A stretch of 61,982 bases of DNA from Streptomyces sp. CB02056 (lineage in GTDB: Bacteria; Actinomycetota; Actinomycetes; Streptomycetales; Streptomycetaceae). This document shows positions 17,601 to 24,375 of the stretch, piece after piece. How positions within the stretch are numbered: position 1 is the stretch's first letter; each line of letters begins with the position of its first letter. A program made the translations under genes and the position numbers. The stretch lies in contig NZ_LIPD01000028.1 in assembly GCF_001905545.1 (NCBI RefSeq), positions 1-61,982 on the forward strand, in the 5' to 3' direction. The notes below the pieces were generated by a model that was not told the DNA's origin, searched no databases, and saw only the letters and a list, made by a program, of their open reading frames with translations.

Positions 17601-19141
17601 CCGCCGTCTGGACGGAGGTCCTCGGGGTGGACGGCATCGGCGTCCACGACGACTTCTTCCACCTCGGCGGCGACTCCATCCGGGCCGTCCAGCTGGCCGG
17701 CGCGCTGCACGAGCGCGGCTGGGGGCTGAGCCTGCGGGACGTCTTCAACGCCCCCACCGTCGCCGCCCTGCTGCCGCTCGCCGAGCCCGTCACCGAGGGC
17801 CCGGACGCCCACGAGCCCTTCGCCCTGGTCACCCCGGAGGACCGCGCCGACCTGCCGCCCGGCCTGGTCGACGCCTACCCGATGGTGTCCATGCAGCTCT
17901 CCATGGTCTTCCACATGGAGATCGCCGGCGGCACCGACAGCTACCACAACGTCAACTCCTACAAGATCTCCGGCGACCTCGACGAGCAGGCCTTCCGCCG
18001 CTCCGTCGCCGAGGCCATGGACCGCCACGCCGTGCTGCGCACCGGCCTGGACCTGTCCGGCTACGGCGAACCGCTGCAGCTCGTCCACGGCCGGCTGCCC
18101 GCCCCCGTCGAGTTCGCCGACCTGCGCGGCGCCGCCGAAGCGGACCAGGACGCCGCGATCCGCGAGGTGTTCGACACCCACCGGTGGACGCCCTTCGACC
18201 TCACCGCGCCGCCGCTGTTCCGGATCACCGTGCAGCGCCTCGCCGAGGACGCCTTCCAGCTCACCGTCTCCGAGCACCACGCGATCCTCGACGGCTGGAG
18301 CTTCACCTCGCTGCTCACCGAGATCCTGGAACGCCACACGGCCATCGCCGAGGACCCGCTCGGCGCGCCCGCCCCGCCGCCGCGCACCGCCTTCCGCGAC
18401 TTCGTGGCCGTCGAACGGCAGGCCGCCGGGGACGAGCGCTCGCTCGCCTACTGGCGCGAGCGGCTGGACGGCGTCAGCGGCCAGTCCTTCCCCGGCAGCG
18501 AGTCCGTGCACGAGGCGCCGCGCACCGTCGAACGGGTCCTGCCGGAGGCGCCCGGACAGTTGCGCGACGTCGCCGACGCGCTCGGCGTGCCGGTCAAGTC
18601 GGTGGCGCTCGCCGCCCACCTGCACGCCCTCGCCGCCGTCACCGGGCGTCGGCGCGTCACCACCGGCCTGGCCGTCAACGGCCGGCTGGAACGGCTCGGC
18701 GGCACCGAGGTGTACGGGCTGTTCCTCAACACCGTCCCGCTGAGCTGCGAACCCACCGACGACCTGCTCGCCCTGGTCCGCGAGGTCCACCGCGAGGAGC
18801 TGGACATGATGCCGCACCGCCGGGTGCCCTTCGCCCGCCTCGCCCGGCTGATGACCGACACCGCGCTGGACAGCCAGTTCGGCTACCTGCGCTTCCACGC
18901 CCTCGGCCGGCTCAGCTCGGCCCGCATCGTGGACGGCCGGATCGGCACCGAGCCGACCCTGCGCCACGAACCCAACAGCTTCGCCTTCGGCGCCTCGGTC
19001 ATCCAGGACCCGGTCACGCAGCGGGTGCTGCTCGCCGTGGACCACCAGCGCTCGCTGGTCGCCGACCACACCGCCGAGCAGTTCATCGACACCTACGCCG
19101 CCGCCCTGCACACCATGGCCGCCGCCGCCCGAGAGTCCTGA
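14699..19141 (+). CDS. NRPS module 3 plus C-terminal condensation domain: C-A-T-C
   Basis: 1480 residues. C3 about 14-440 (HHIVWDG near 141); A3 about 455-945; T3 about 965-1040 with DDFFHLGGDSI; a terminal C4 about 1055-1470 with HHAILDG near 1193. By-eye A3 pocket residues are DWWCMGLVHK. The surroundings (FDWTVWEMWGALLHG, YGITETTVHVTT) resemble threonine-type A domains (DFWNIGMVHK), with three or four pocket changes, so a Thr-related residue is a tentative guess. The terminal C has no A domain of its own and most likely condenses onto the free A-T protein encoded next. GTG 14699 is chosen for GAAGGGAACGAGG upstream; an in-frame GTG at 14663 overlaps the previous stop but lacks a ribosome site. 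The C4 sequence differs clearly from all other C domains here. Confidence 0.92.
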   Translation: MSPSDHPARTAPVSGLQRGLWFLDRLDPKAVTYCTPWTLDVTGPLDLALLRRALDAVTARHETLRTTFALHPDGPRQHVHHRLAVPLAETDLRDHPDRAARLEELLAARCAEPFDLAAGPLLRAEAFRLADERTTVLFTVHHIVWDGWSAEVFERELAELYDAALRGREAELPELTVQYADRAEEELGTSYEEHLTYWKEQLDGAPALLELPTDRPRPAERGAAGRTEGFDLAPGTAARVRALAETEGVTPFTVQLAAFALLLNRWTGADDLVVGTPVTTRDRPELEHLLGYFVNLLPLRLRLAPALSFRDLLEHVQDVAFEAYGYLDLPFDQIVDRLGAARSAQHPPLVQVVFGAHGEDRTPLALGPAATARSRVRSNGTSKFDLTWSVFDGGDGGELRGEAEYRSELFDAETVHRLAAEFDALLTAALDDPDATVLRLTTRPAEGAAATDTPGHCLHHLFERAADAHPDRPAVSDPDRTLGYAELDRRANRLAHALRARGAGPGDRVGMLLDRTADVLVTVLGVLKTGAAYVPVDLAAPADRAALVFGDTGVALVVTDRPDLVPEGPWQAYDLTAEAADLAVRPDTRPPAAGRPGDVAYVIFTSGSTGRPKGVAVAHEHVSRLMADGERHFGFGPRETWTLFHSYAFDWTVWEMWGALLHGARLVVVPYVTSRSPEEFAQLLAEEEVSYLCLTPSALRQLEPVLRRSPRALPALKWIMLGGEALDPAVVQRWFELDPPPPARLCNLYGITETTVHVTTHDLAGSAGFERSLIGTPMPHLSAQVLDDWLRPVPPGAAGELYIGGGSLAHGYWGRPGLTAGRFVADPYGPPGARLYRTGDVARRLPGGGLEYIGRADFQVKLRGFRIELGEIENALAAHPDVDACVVTVHEDRLAAYVTGREPADVRAFLGRSLPPYMVPASFTVLESLPLTVNGKVDRAALPAPGQRATATGGRHVEPRTPEEEAFAAVWTEVLGVDGIGVHDDFFHLGGDSIRAVQLAGALHERGWGLSLRDVFNAPTVAALLPLAEPVTEGPDAHEPFALVTPEDRADLPPGLVDAYPMVSMQLSMVFHMEIAGGTDSYHNVNSYKISGDLDEQAFRRSVAEAMDRHAVLRTGLDLSGYGEPLQLVHGRLPAPVEFADLRGAAEADQDAAIREVFDTHRWTPFDLTAPPLFRITVQRLAEDAFQLTVSEHHAILDGWSFTSLLTEILERHTAIAEDPLGAPAPPPRTAFRDFVAVERQAAGDERSLAYWRERLDGVSGQSFPGSESVHEAPRTVERVLPEAPGQLRDVADALGVPVKSVALAAHLHALAAVTGRRRVTTGLAVNGRLERLGGTEVYGLFLNTVPLSCEPTDDLLALVREVHREELDMMPHRRVPFARLARLMTDTALDSQFGYLRFHALGRLSSARIVDGRIGTEPTLRHEPNSFAFGASVIQDPVTQRVLLAVDHQRSLVADHTAEQFIDTYAAALHTMAAAARES

Positions 19142-19150
19142 GGAGCCGTC

Positions 19151-20944
19151 ATGACCGATCTGCTGGACCGCCTGCGCGACACCGTCGCCGCCCACCCCGG
19201 GCGCACCGCCGTCCTGGCCGGCGCCGACCGCCTGGACTTCGCCGAACTCGACCGCCGCACCGCCGCCCTGGCCCGCGCCCTGCGCGAGCGCGGCGTCGGC
19301 CGCGGCGACCGGGTCGGCGTCCACCTCGCCCGCACCGCCGACCTGCCGGTCGCCCTGCTCGCCGTCTGGCGGGCCGGCGCCGCCTACGTCCCGCTCGACC
19401 CGGCCTACCCCGCCGAGCGGCTCGCCCACATGGCCGCCGACGCCCGGCTCGCGGCCCTGATCAGCGCCGACGGCCTCCCGGCGGCCGACGGGGTGCCGGT
19501 GCTGCGCCCGGACGCCGCCGCCGACGGGCTGGGGGTACCTCCCGGCCGCCAGGCTGGGGGAGAACTGCCCCAGCACGCCCACCCGCTGGACCCGGCGTAC
19601 GTCATCTACACCTCCGGCTCCACCGGCCGCCCCAAGGGCGTCGAGGTGCCGCGCGGCGCCGTCGCCGCCCTGGTCACGGCCCTGGAGGCGAGCGGCGCCT
19701 ACCGCGCCGAGCCCGGCGTGGTCGGCTGGAACGCCAGCGTCTCCTTCGACGCCTCCGTCCAGCAGTGGGCCCGGATCTGCCGCGGCGACACCGTCCTGGT
19801 GATCGGCGAGGAGCACCGCGCCGACCCGGCCCGGGTGGCCGCCCTGCTGGCCGAGCACGCCGTCACCGACCTCGACCTGACCCCCTCGCACTGGGAGCTG
19901 CTGCGCGAGCCGCTGGCCGGCGCCCGGGTGCCGCGGCTGTTCATGGGCGGCGAGGCCGTCCCCGAGCGCACCTGGCGCGAGCTGGCCGACGGCGGCGTCG
20001 ACGCGCTCAACCTGTACGGGCCCACCGAGTGCACCGTCGACGCCGTCACCGCGCCGATCAGCGGCCCCGGACCGCACCTGGGTGAGCCGCTGCCCGGGGT
20101 GAGCCTGCACCTGCTGGACGAGAAGCTCGCCCCCGTCCCCGACGGCGTCGTCGGCGAGCTGTACCTGGCCGGGCCCGGCCTCGCCCACGGCTACCTCGGC
20201 CGGCCCGGACTGACCGCCGAACGCTTCGTCGCCGACCCGGTCGCCACCGGGGAACGCATGTACCGCACCGGGGACCAGGCCCGGCGCGGCGAGGGCGGCC
20301 GGCTGGAGTACGTCGGCCGGGTGGACCGCCAGGTCAAGCTGCGCGGCTACCGGGTCGAGCTCGGCGAGGTCGAGCACGCCCTGGCCCGGCTGGCGGGCGT
20401 CCGGGCCGCCGCCGTCACCGTCCACGAGCCCGCCCCCGGCGACCGCCGGCTGGCCGGCTACGTCACCGGCGCCGTCACCGCCGCCGAGCTGACCGAGCGG
20501 CTGCGGGCCACCGTGCCCGCTCACCTGGTGCCCTCGGTGATCACCGTGCTGGACGCCCTGCCGCTCACCCCGAACGGCAAGGTCGACCTGGCGGCGCTGC
20601 CCGCTTCCGCCGCCGCCCCCGCCTCCGCCGCCGCCTCCGGCTCCGCCGCGGATTCGGGCGCCGGCGGACTGGCCGGGCAGGTCGCCGAGGTCTGGGGCAC
20701 CGTGCTCGGCGTCACCGGCCTCCGGCCCACCGACGACTTCTTCTCGCTCGGCGGCCACTCCATCGCCGCACTGCGGGTCGTCCACCTGCTGCGCCGCCGC
20801 CTCGGCATCGAACTCCAGCTGCGCCACCTGCTCGACTCGGCCGACCTGGCCGCCTTCACCGCCACCGTCGAACGGGCCGTCGCGGCCGGCACCGCCGCCC
20901 CCCGGCCCGCCCTGACCGCCCGCGCCCGGGCGGCCGGCGCATGA
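19151..20944 (+). CDS. Free-standing NRPS A-T didomain (module 4)
   Basis: 597 residues: A4 about 1-490 with YTSGSTGRPKGVEV, and carrier T4 about 505-575 with DDFFSLGGHSI. No C domain is present; the preceding protein ends in an unpaired C, so together they form one split module. By-eye pocket residues DAQDFGLVDK are close to the Gln code of lichenysin-type modules (DAQDLGVVDK) and the Glu variant DAKDLGVVDK, so Gln or a Glu-like residue is plausible. Because 3-methylaspartate or its amide may be available, a related acidic or amide substrate cannot be excluded. It starts 9 bp after the previous stop with AGGAG just upstream, and overlaps the thioesterase gene by four bases. Confidence 0.92.
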   Translation: MTDLLDRLRDTVAAHPGRTAVLAGADRLDFAELDRRTAALARALRERGVGRGDRVGVHLARTADLPVALLAVWRAGAAYVPLDPAYPAERLAHMAADARLAALISADGLPAADGVPVLRPDAAADGLGVPPGRQAGGELPQHAHPLDPAYVIYTSGSTGRPKGVEVPRGAVAALVTALEASGAYRAEPGVVGWNASVSFDASVQQWARICRGDTVLVIGEEHRADPARVAALLAEHAVTDLDLTPSHWELLREPLAGARVPRLFMGGEAVPERTWRELADGGVDALNLYGPTECTVDAVTAPISGPGPHLGEPLPGVSLHLLDEKLAPVPDGVVGELYLAGPGLAHGYLGRPGLTAERFVADPVATGERMYRTGDQARRGEGGRLEYVGRVDRQVKLRGYRVELGEVEHALARLAGVRAAAVTVHEPAPGDRRLAGYVTGAVTAAELTERLRATVPAHLVPSVITVLDALPLTPNGKVDLAALPASAAAPASAAASGSAADSGAGGLAGQVAEVWGTVLGVTGLRPTDDFFSLGGHSIAALRVVHLLRRRLGIELQLRHLLDSADLAAFTATVERAVAAGTAAPRPALTARARAAGA

Positions 20945-21720
20945 CCACCGCCCTGCGGGTGCGGCCCCGCGTCGAAGGGGACTGGCTGTTCGTCCCCGTG
21001 CCCCAACCGCGGAGCCCGTACCGGCTGTTCTGCTTCCCGCACGCCGGGGGCGACGCCACCGCCTACACCCCGCTGGCCCGCGCCCTCGCCCCGGTGGCCG
21101 AGGTCTGGGCGGTGCGCCCGCCGGCCCGCGGCGGCCGGCTCGGCCACCCGATGCCCGCGAGCTTCGACCTGCTGGTCGACGCCGTCCTGGAGGCCCTCGG
21201 CCCGCACCTGACCGGGCGGTTCGGCTTCTACGGGCAGAGCTTCGGCGCCCTGCTCGGCTACGAGGCCGCCCGGGCGCTGCCGGCCGGGCGGCGGCCCGAA
21301 CTGGTCGTCGCCGCCTCCGCCTCGCCGCCCGCCGCCTGGGCCGGGGCGGACCGCCCCCAGTACACCGCCGACGAGCTGCTGCGCCTCGCCGGAATGGGAC
21401 AACTCGTCGAGGGCGAAGCCGAGTTGAAGGAGCACGCGCTGCGCGGCATCCGCACCGACCTGGACGTGGTCGACACCTACCGGCCCCGTCCGCACCCGCC
21501 GATCGGCTCCGCCCTGCACACCGTCGTCGGCGCCGAGGACCCGCTCCTGGCCGTCGGCGGCCTCGAAGGCTGGGCCGCCCACACCAGCGGCGGCTCCGGC
21601 CACCACGTCGTCCCCGGCGGCCACCTGCTCGCCACCGTCGACGGGCCCGGCCCGGTCGACCTGCTGACCTCCCTCATCGCGCGGCCCGGCGCCGCGCACC
21701 TGTCCCGGACGGAGCACTGA
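20941..21720 (+). CDS. Type II thioesterase of NRPS
   Basis: 259 residues, alpha/beta-hydrolase fold. The nucleophile elbow is GQSFGA with Ser100, the acid Asp200 lies in GAEDPLL, and His228 in GGHLL. The N-terminal FCFPHAGG block is typical of GrsT/SrfAD-type enzymes. These act in trans to remove acetyl or misprimed groups from carrier proteins and keep the line running; they do not release the product. The usual GHSMG is GQSFG here, a conservative change. It overlaps the A-T gene upstream (ATGA) and the P450 downstream (TGATG), so it is part of the same operon. Confidence 0.9.
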   Translation: MTTALRVRPRVEGDWLFVPVPQPRSPYRLFCFPHAGGDATAYTPLARALAPVAEVWAVRPPARGGRLGHPMPASFDLLVDAVLEALGPHLTGRFGFYGQSFGALLGYEAARALPAGRRPELVVAASASPPAAWAGADRPQYTADELLRLAGMGQLVEGEAELKEHALRGIRTDLDVVDTYRPRPHPPIGSALHTVVGAEDPLLAVGGLEGWAAHTSGGSGHHVVPGGHLLATVDGPGPVDLLTSLIARPGAAHLSRTEH

Positions 21721-22904
21721 TGCCCACCACCACCGCGGTCGACCTCACCGACCCCGACCTCTGGGCCCGGCCCGACACCCCCGCGCTGGTCGCGGAGCTG
21801 CGCCGGGAGTCCGCCGTCCACCGCACCGACACCGTCGACGACGGGCCGGTCTGGTCGGTGCTCTCCTACCGGCACTCCGCCGAGGTGCTGCGCAACGCCG
21901 CCGTCTACAGCTCCGAGCAGGGCTCGCTGCTCGGAGCCGGCGAGGGCAACGTCCCGGTCGGCTCCGGCCGGATGATGGCCCTCACCGACCCGCCCCGGCA
22001 CCGCGAACTGCGCGCCCCCGCCAACCCGTTCTTCTCGCCCGGCGCCGTGCGCGGGGCCGCCCGGGGCATCGCCGGACTCGCCGCCTCGATCGTCGACCGG
22101 GCCGTCGAACTGGGCGAGGTGGACCTCGTCGACGCGGTCTCCGCGCTGCCGCTGTCCGTCATGTGCGACCTGCTGGACGTCCCCGAGGGCGACCGCGAGA
22201 TGGTCGAGCGGGTCTGCGACGTCGCGTTCCTCGGCCGCACCCCCGAGGAGCGCCGGGCCGGCCACCAGCAGCTCATCCCGTACCTGCTGCACCAGGTGAT
22301 GCTGCGGCGCAGCGACCCGCGCGACGACCTGATCAGCATGATGGCCACCTACCGGGTCGGCGGGAGGCTGCTGCCGATCGAGGACGTCGTCCTCAACCTG
22401 GACAACATCGTGGTCGGCGGCGTCCAGACCGTCCGCCACACCGCCGCGATGGGCCTGTACACCCTGGTCCGGCACCCCGAGCTGTGGCGGAGGCTCCAGC
22501 GCGGCGAGGTCGGCATGGACTCGGCGCTGGACGAACTCCTGCGCTGGACCTCGGTCGGGCTGCACACCCTGCGCACCGCGAGCCGGGACACCGAGCTCGA
22601 CGGGCGCACCATCCGGCGCGGCGACCGGGTCGCGGTCTGGGTCTGGTCCGCCAACCGGGACCCGGAGGCCTTCGACCGGCCCGAGGAGATCCTGCTCGAC
22701 CGCGCCCCCAACAAGCACCTCGCGCTCGGCCTCGGCGCCCACTACTGCGTCGGCGCGCCGCTGGCCAAGGCCGAACTCGGCGGCCTGTTCACGGCGCTGC
22801 TGGAGCGCGTCGCCGTGATCGAGCAGACCGGGCCGGTCGTCCACAACCGCTCGATCATCAACTTCGGCCTGGACCGCTTCCCGGTCCGCCTCACCCCGCG
22901 CTGA
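21720..22904 (+). CDS. Cytochrome P450 (probable aminoacyl/peptidyl carrier-bound hydroxylase)
   Basis: 394 residues. The haem loop is LGLGAHYCVGAPLA with thiolate Cys343; the usual first Phe of FxxGxxxC is Leu. The K-helix ELLRW and a PERF-like region are present. The I-helix reads VVGGVQTVRHTAAM: the Thr of the acid-alcohol pair is kept but the preceding acid is Gln. Similar GGxxT-V/T-R I-helices occur in P450s that hydroxylate amino acids held on carrier proteins (NikQ/NovI and skyllamycin types). A beta-hydroxylation of one residue is thus likely, with substrate unknown. No ferredoxin gene is next to it, so redox partners must come from elsewhere. It is the last gene of operon 9939-22904. 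Confidence 0.88.
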   Translation: MPTTTAVDLTDPDLWARPDTPALVAELRRESAVHRTDTVDDGPVWSVLSYRHSAEVLRNAAVYSSEQGSLLGAGEGNVPVGSGRMMALTDPPRHRELRAPANPFFSPGAVRGAARGIAGLAASIVDRAVELGEVDLVDAVSALPLSVMCDLLDVPEGDREMVERVCDVAFLGRTPEERRAGHQQLIPYLLHQVMLRRSDPRDDLISMMATYRVGGRLLPIEDVVLNLDNIVVGGVQTVRHTAAMGLYTLVRHPELWRRLQRGEVGMDSALDELLRWTSVGLHTLRTASRDTELDGRTIRRGDRVAVWVWSANRDPEAFDRPEEILLDRAPNKHLALGLGAHYCVGAPLAKAELGGLFTALLERVAVIEQTGPVVHNRSIINFGLDRFPVRLTPR

Positions 22905-22990
22905 ACCGCCGGGTGCCGAGCCGGCCGACGGGGTGGCCGACAGGGTGGCCGACGGGACGGCGGGCGGGGCGGCAGGCGGCAGGGCCCAAC

Positions 22991-23045
22991 TGCCGCGTTC
23001 CTGCCGCGACTCCTGCCCTTCCGCCCCGCGGCCCGCCCCTACCTT
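22991..23045 (+). promoter_or_regulatory. Putative SARP-type promoter of the mbtH-NRPS4 operon
   Basis: Direct repeats TGCCGCG (22991), TGCCGCG (23002) and TGCCCTT (23014) are 11 and 12 bp apart. The third starts exactly 26 nt before the -10-like TACCTT (23040-23045). The arrangement matches the promoters of the other two cluster operons. Upstream, 22922-22960 holds short imperfect repeats of GGCCGACGGGGT with no clear role. Confidence 0.55.
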
Positions 23046-23088
23046 CGAAGCAACCCGAGCGAAGCAAGCCGAGCTTCGAAGAAACCCG
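23043..23088 (+). repeat. Short iterated sequence in the mbtH leader
   Basis: CTTCGAAGCAACCCGA at 23043 returns at 23073 with one change, and a related CGAAGCAAGCCGAG lies between them. CTTCGAAG is itself a palindrome. The array lies between the -10-like box and the mbtH start, so it could act as an operator or shape the leader RNA. GAAGAGGA at its end provides the mbtH ribosome site. Confidence 0.5.
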
Positions 23089-23099
23089 AAGAGGACACC

Positions 23100-23321
23100 A
23101 TGAGCAACCCGTTCGAGGACGACAGCGCCGGCTACCTGGTCCTGGCCAACGACGAGAACCAGCACTCGCTGTGGCCGGTCTGGATCGACGTGCCGGCCGG
23201 CTGGACCACCGTCCACGGCGAGGACACCCGCCAGGGCTGCCTCGACTACATCGAGGCCAACTGGACCGACATCAGGCCCGCCAGCCTGGTCGCCGCCCTC
23301 TCCGCCCCCGCCGACCGGTGA
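23100..23321 (+). CDS. mbtH: MbtH-like protein
   Basis: 73 residues with the family signature NDENQHSLWP (about residues 18-27), the conserved Trp residues, and the block DYIEANWTDIRP. MbtH proteins bind A domains and are needed for the solubility or activity of many actinobacterial adenylation domains. This one leads the operon that contains the five-module synthetase and likely serves several A domains of the cluster. ATG 23100 follows GAAGAGGAC. The stop overlaps a possible GTG start of the next gene. Confidence 0.95.
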   Translation: MSNPFEDDSAGYLVLANDENQHSLWPVWIDVPAGWTTVHGEDTRQGCLDYIEANWTDIRPASLVAALSAPADR

Positions 23322-24316
23322 CCGCCGCCATGCCGACCTGGGAACTGAACCCCGGCCGCCCGGCCCTCGCCCACGCGCCGCGCACCGCGGACATGGGCGA
23401 GGCCTGCGAGTGGCTGCGCGAGAACGAGAGCGCGCTCACCGACGCCCTGCACCGGTACGGCACCATCTTCCTGCGCGGCCTGCCGGTCACCGGCACCGAG
23501 GACGTCGCCGCCGTGCGCGACGTCCTCATCCCCGAGCGCACCCCCTACCGGGAGAAGGCCACCCCGCGCAGCGACTACGGCAACGGCGTCTACTCGTCCA
23601 CCGACCTGCCGCCGGTCCAGCCGATCCGGATGCACAACGAGAACAGCTACACCCTGACCTTCCCCGGCCGGCTGCTCTTCGCCTGCCTGACCGCCCCCGA
23701 CGAGGGCGGGGCCACCCCCACCGCGGACTGCCGCCAGGTGCTCGCGCAGCTGCCCGCCCACCTGGTGGAGCGGATGCGGACCAACGGCTGGACGCTCACC
23801 CGCAACTACTCGGACTACATCTCGCTCGGCTGGCGCACGGCCTTCGCCACCGAGGACCGCGCCGAGGTCGAGGCCTACTGCAAGGAGAACGGCATCAGCT
23901 GCGAGTGGCTGGCGGACGGCAACCTGCGCACCACCCAGGTGCGCCCCGGCACCATCCGCCACCCGCGGACCGGCGAGCAGGTCTGGTTCAACCACCTCGC
24001 CTTCTGGAACGCGTGGTCGCTCGACCCGGACATCCGGGAGGCGATGACCGAGGAGTTCGGGCCGGACGGACTGCCGTTCAACACCGGCTTCGGCGACGGC
24101 GAGCCGCTGGAGCGCGCCGACGTCGACGCCCTCAACGAGGCCTACCACGCCGCCACCGTGCGGGAGCGCTGGCAGGTCGGCGACGTGATGCTGGTCGACA
24201 ACGTGCTCTGCGCCCACGGCCGGGACCCGTACCGGGGCGGGCGCAAGATCGCCGTCTCGATGGGGCAGCCCCTGGAGATCCAGGACTGCCGGCCCACCGC
24301 GGGGCTCACCGTCTGA
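23318..24316 (+). CDS. SyrP-like Fe(II)/2-oxoglutarate-dependent hydroxylase (TauD family)
   Basis: 332 residues from GTG 23318, which overlaps the mbtH stop (GTGA); an ATG four codons later at 23330 is an equally possible start. The iron-binding triad reads HNE (His106, Glu108) and a distal His300 in CAHGRDPY. The nearby Arg305-type position and GGRKI fit 2-oxoglutarate binding. HxE in place of HxD and the PFPGRLLF-like segment after it fit SyrP-type enzymes, which beta-hydroxylate an aspartyl residue held on a carrier domain. A hydroxylated Asp- or Asn-type residue is therefore a reasonable prediction; which module is used is not evident. Confidence 0.88.
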   Translation: MTAAMPTWELNPGRPALAHAPRTADMGEACEWLRENESALTDALHRYGTIFLRGLPVTGTEDVAAVRDVLIPERTPYREKATPRSDYGNGVYSSTDLPPVQPIRMHNENSYTLTFPGRLLFACLTAPDEGGATPTADCRQVLAQLPAHLVERMRTNGWTLTRNYSDYISLGWRTAFATEDRAEVEAYCKENGISCEWLADGNLRTTQVRPGTIRHPRTGEQVWFNHLAFWNAWSLDPDIREAMTEEFGPDGLPFNTGFGDGEPLERADVDALNEAYHAATVRERWQVGDVMLVDNVLCAHGRDPYRGGRKIAVSMGQPLEIQDCRPTAGLTV

Positions 24317-24375
24317 CCGCCGTCCGTCCCCTCGACCAGCCCGTGCCGTCAGTAGACCCGAGTAGAGGAAGCACC

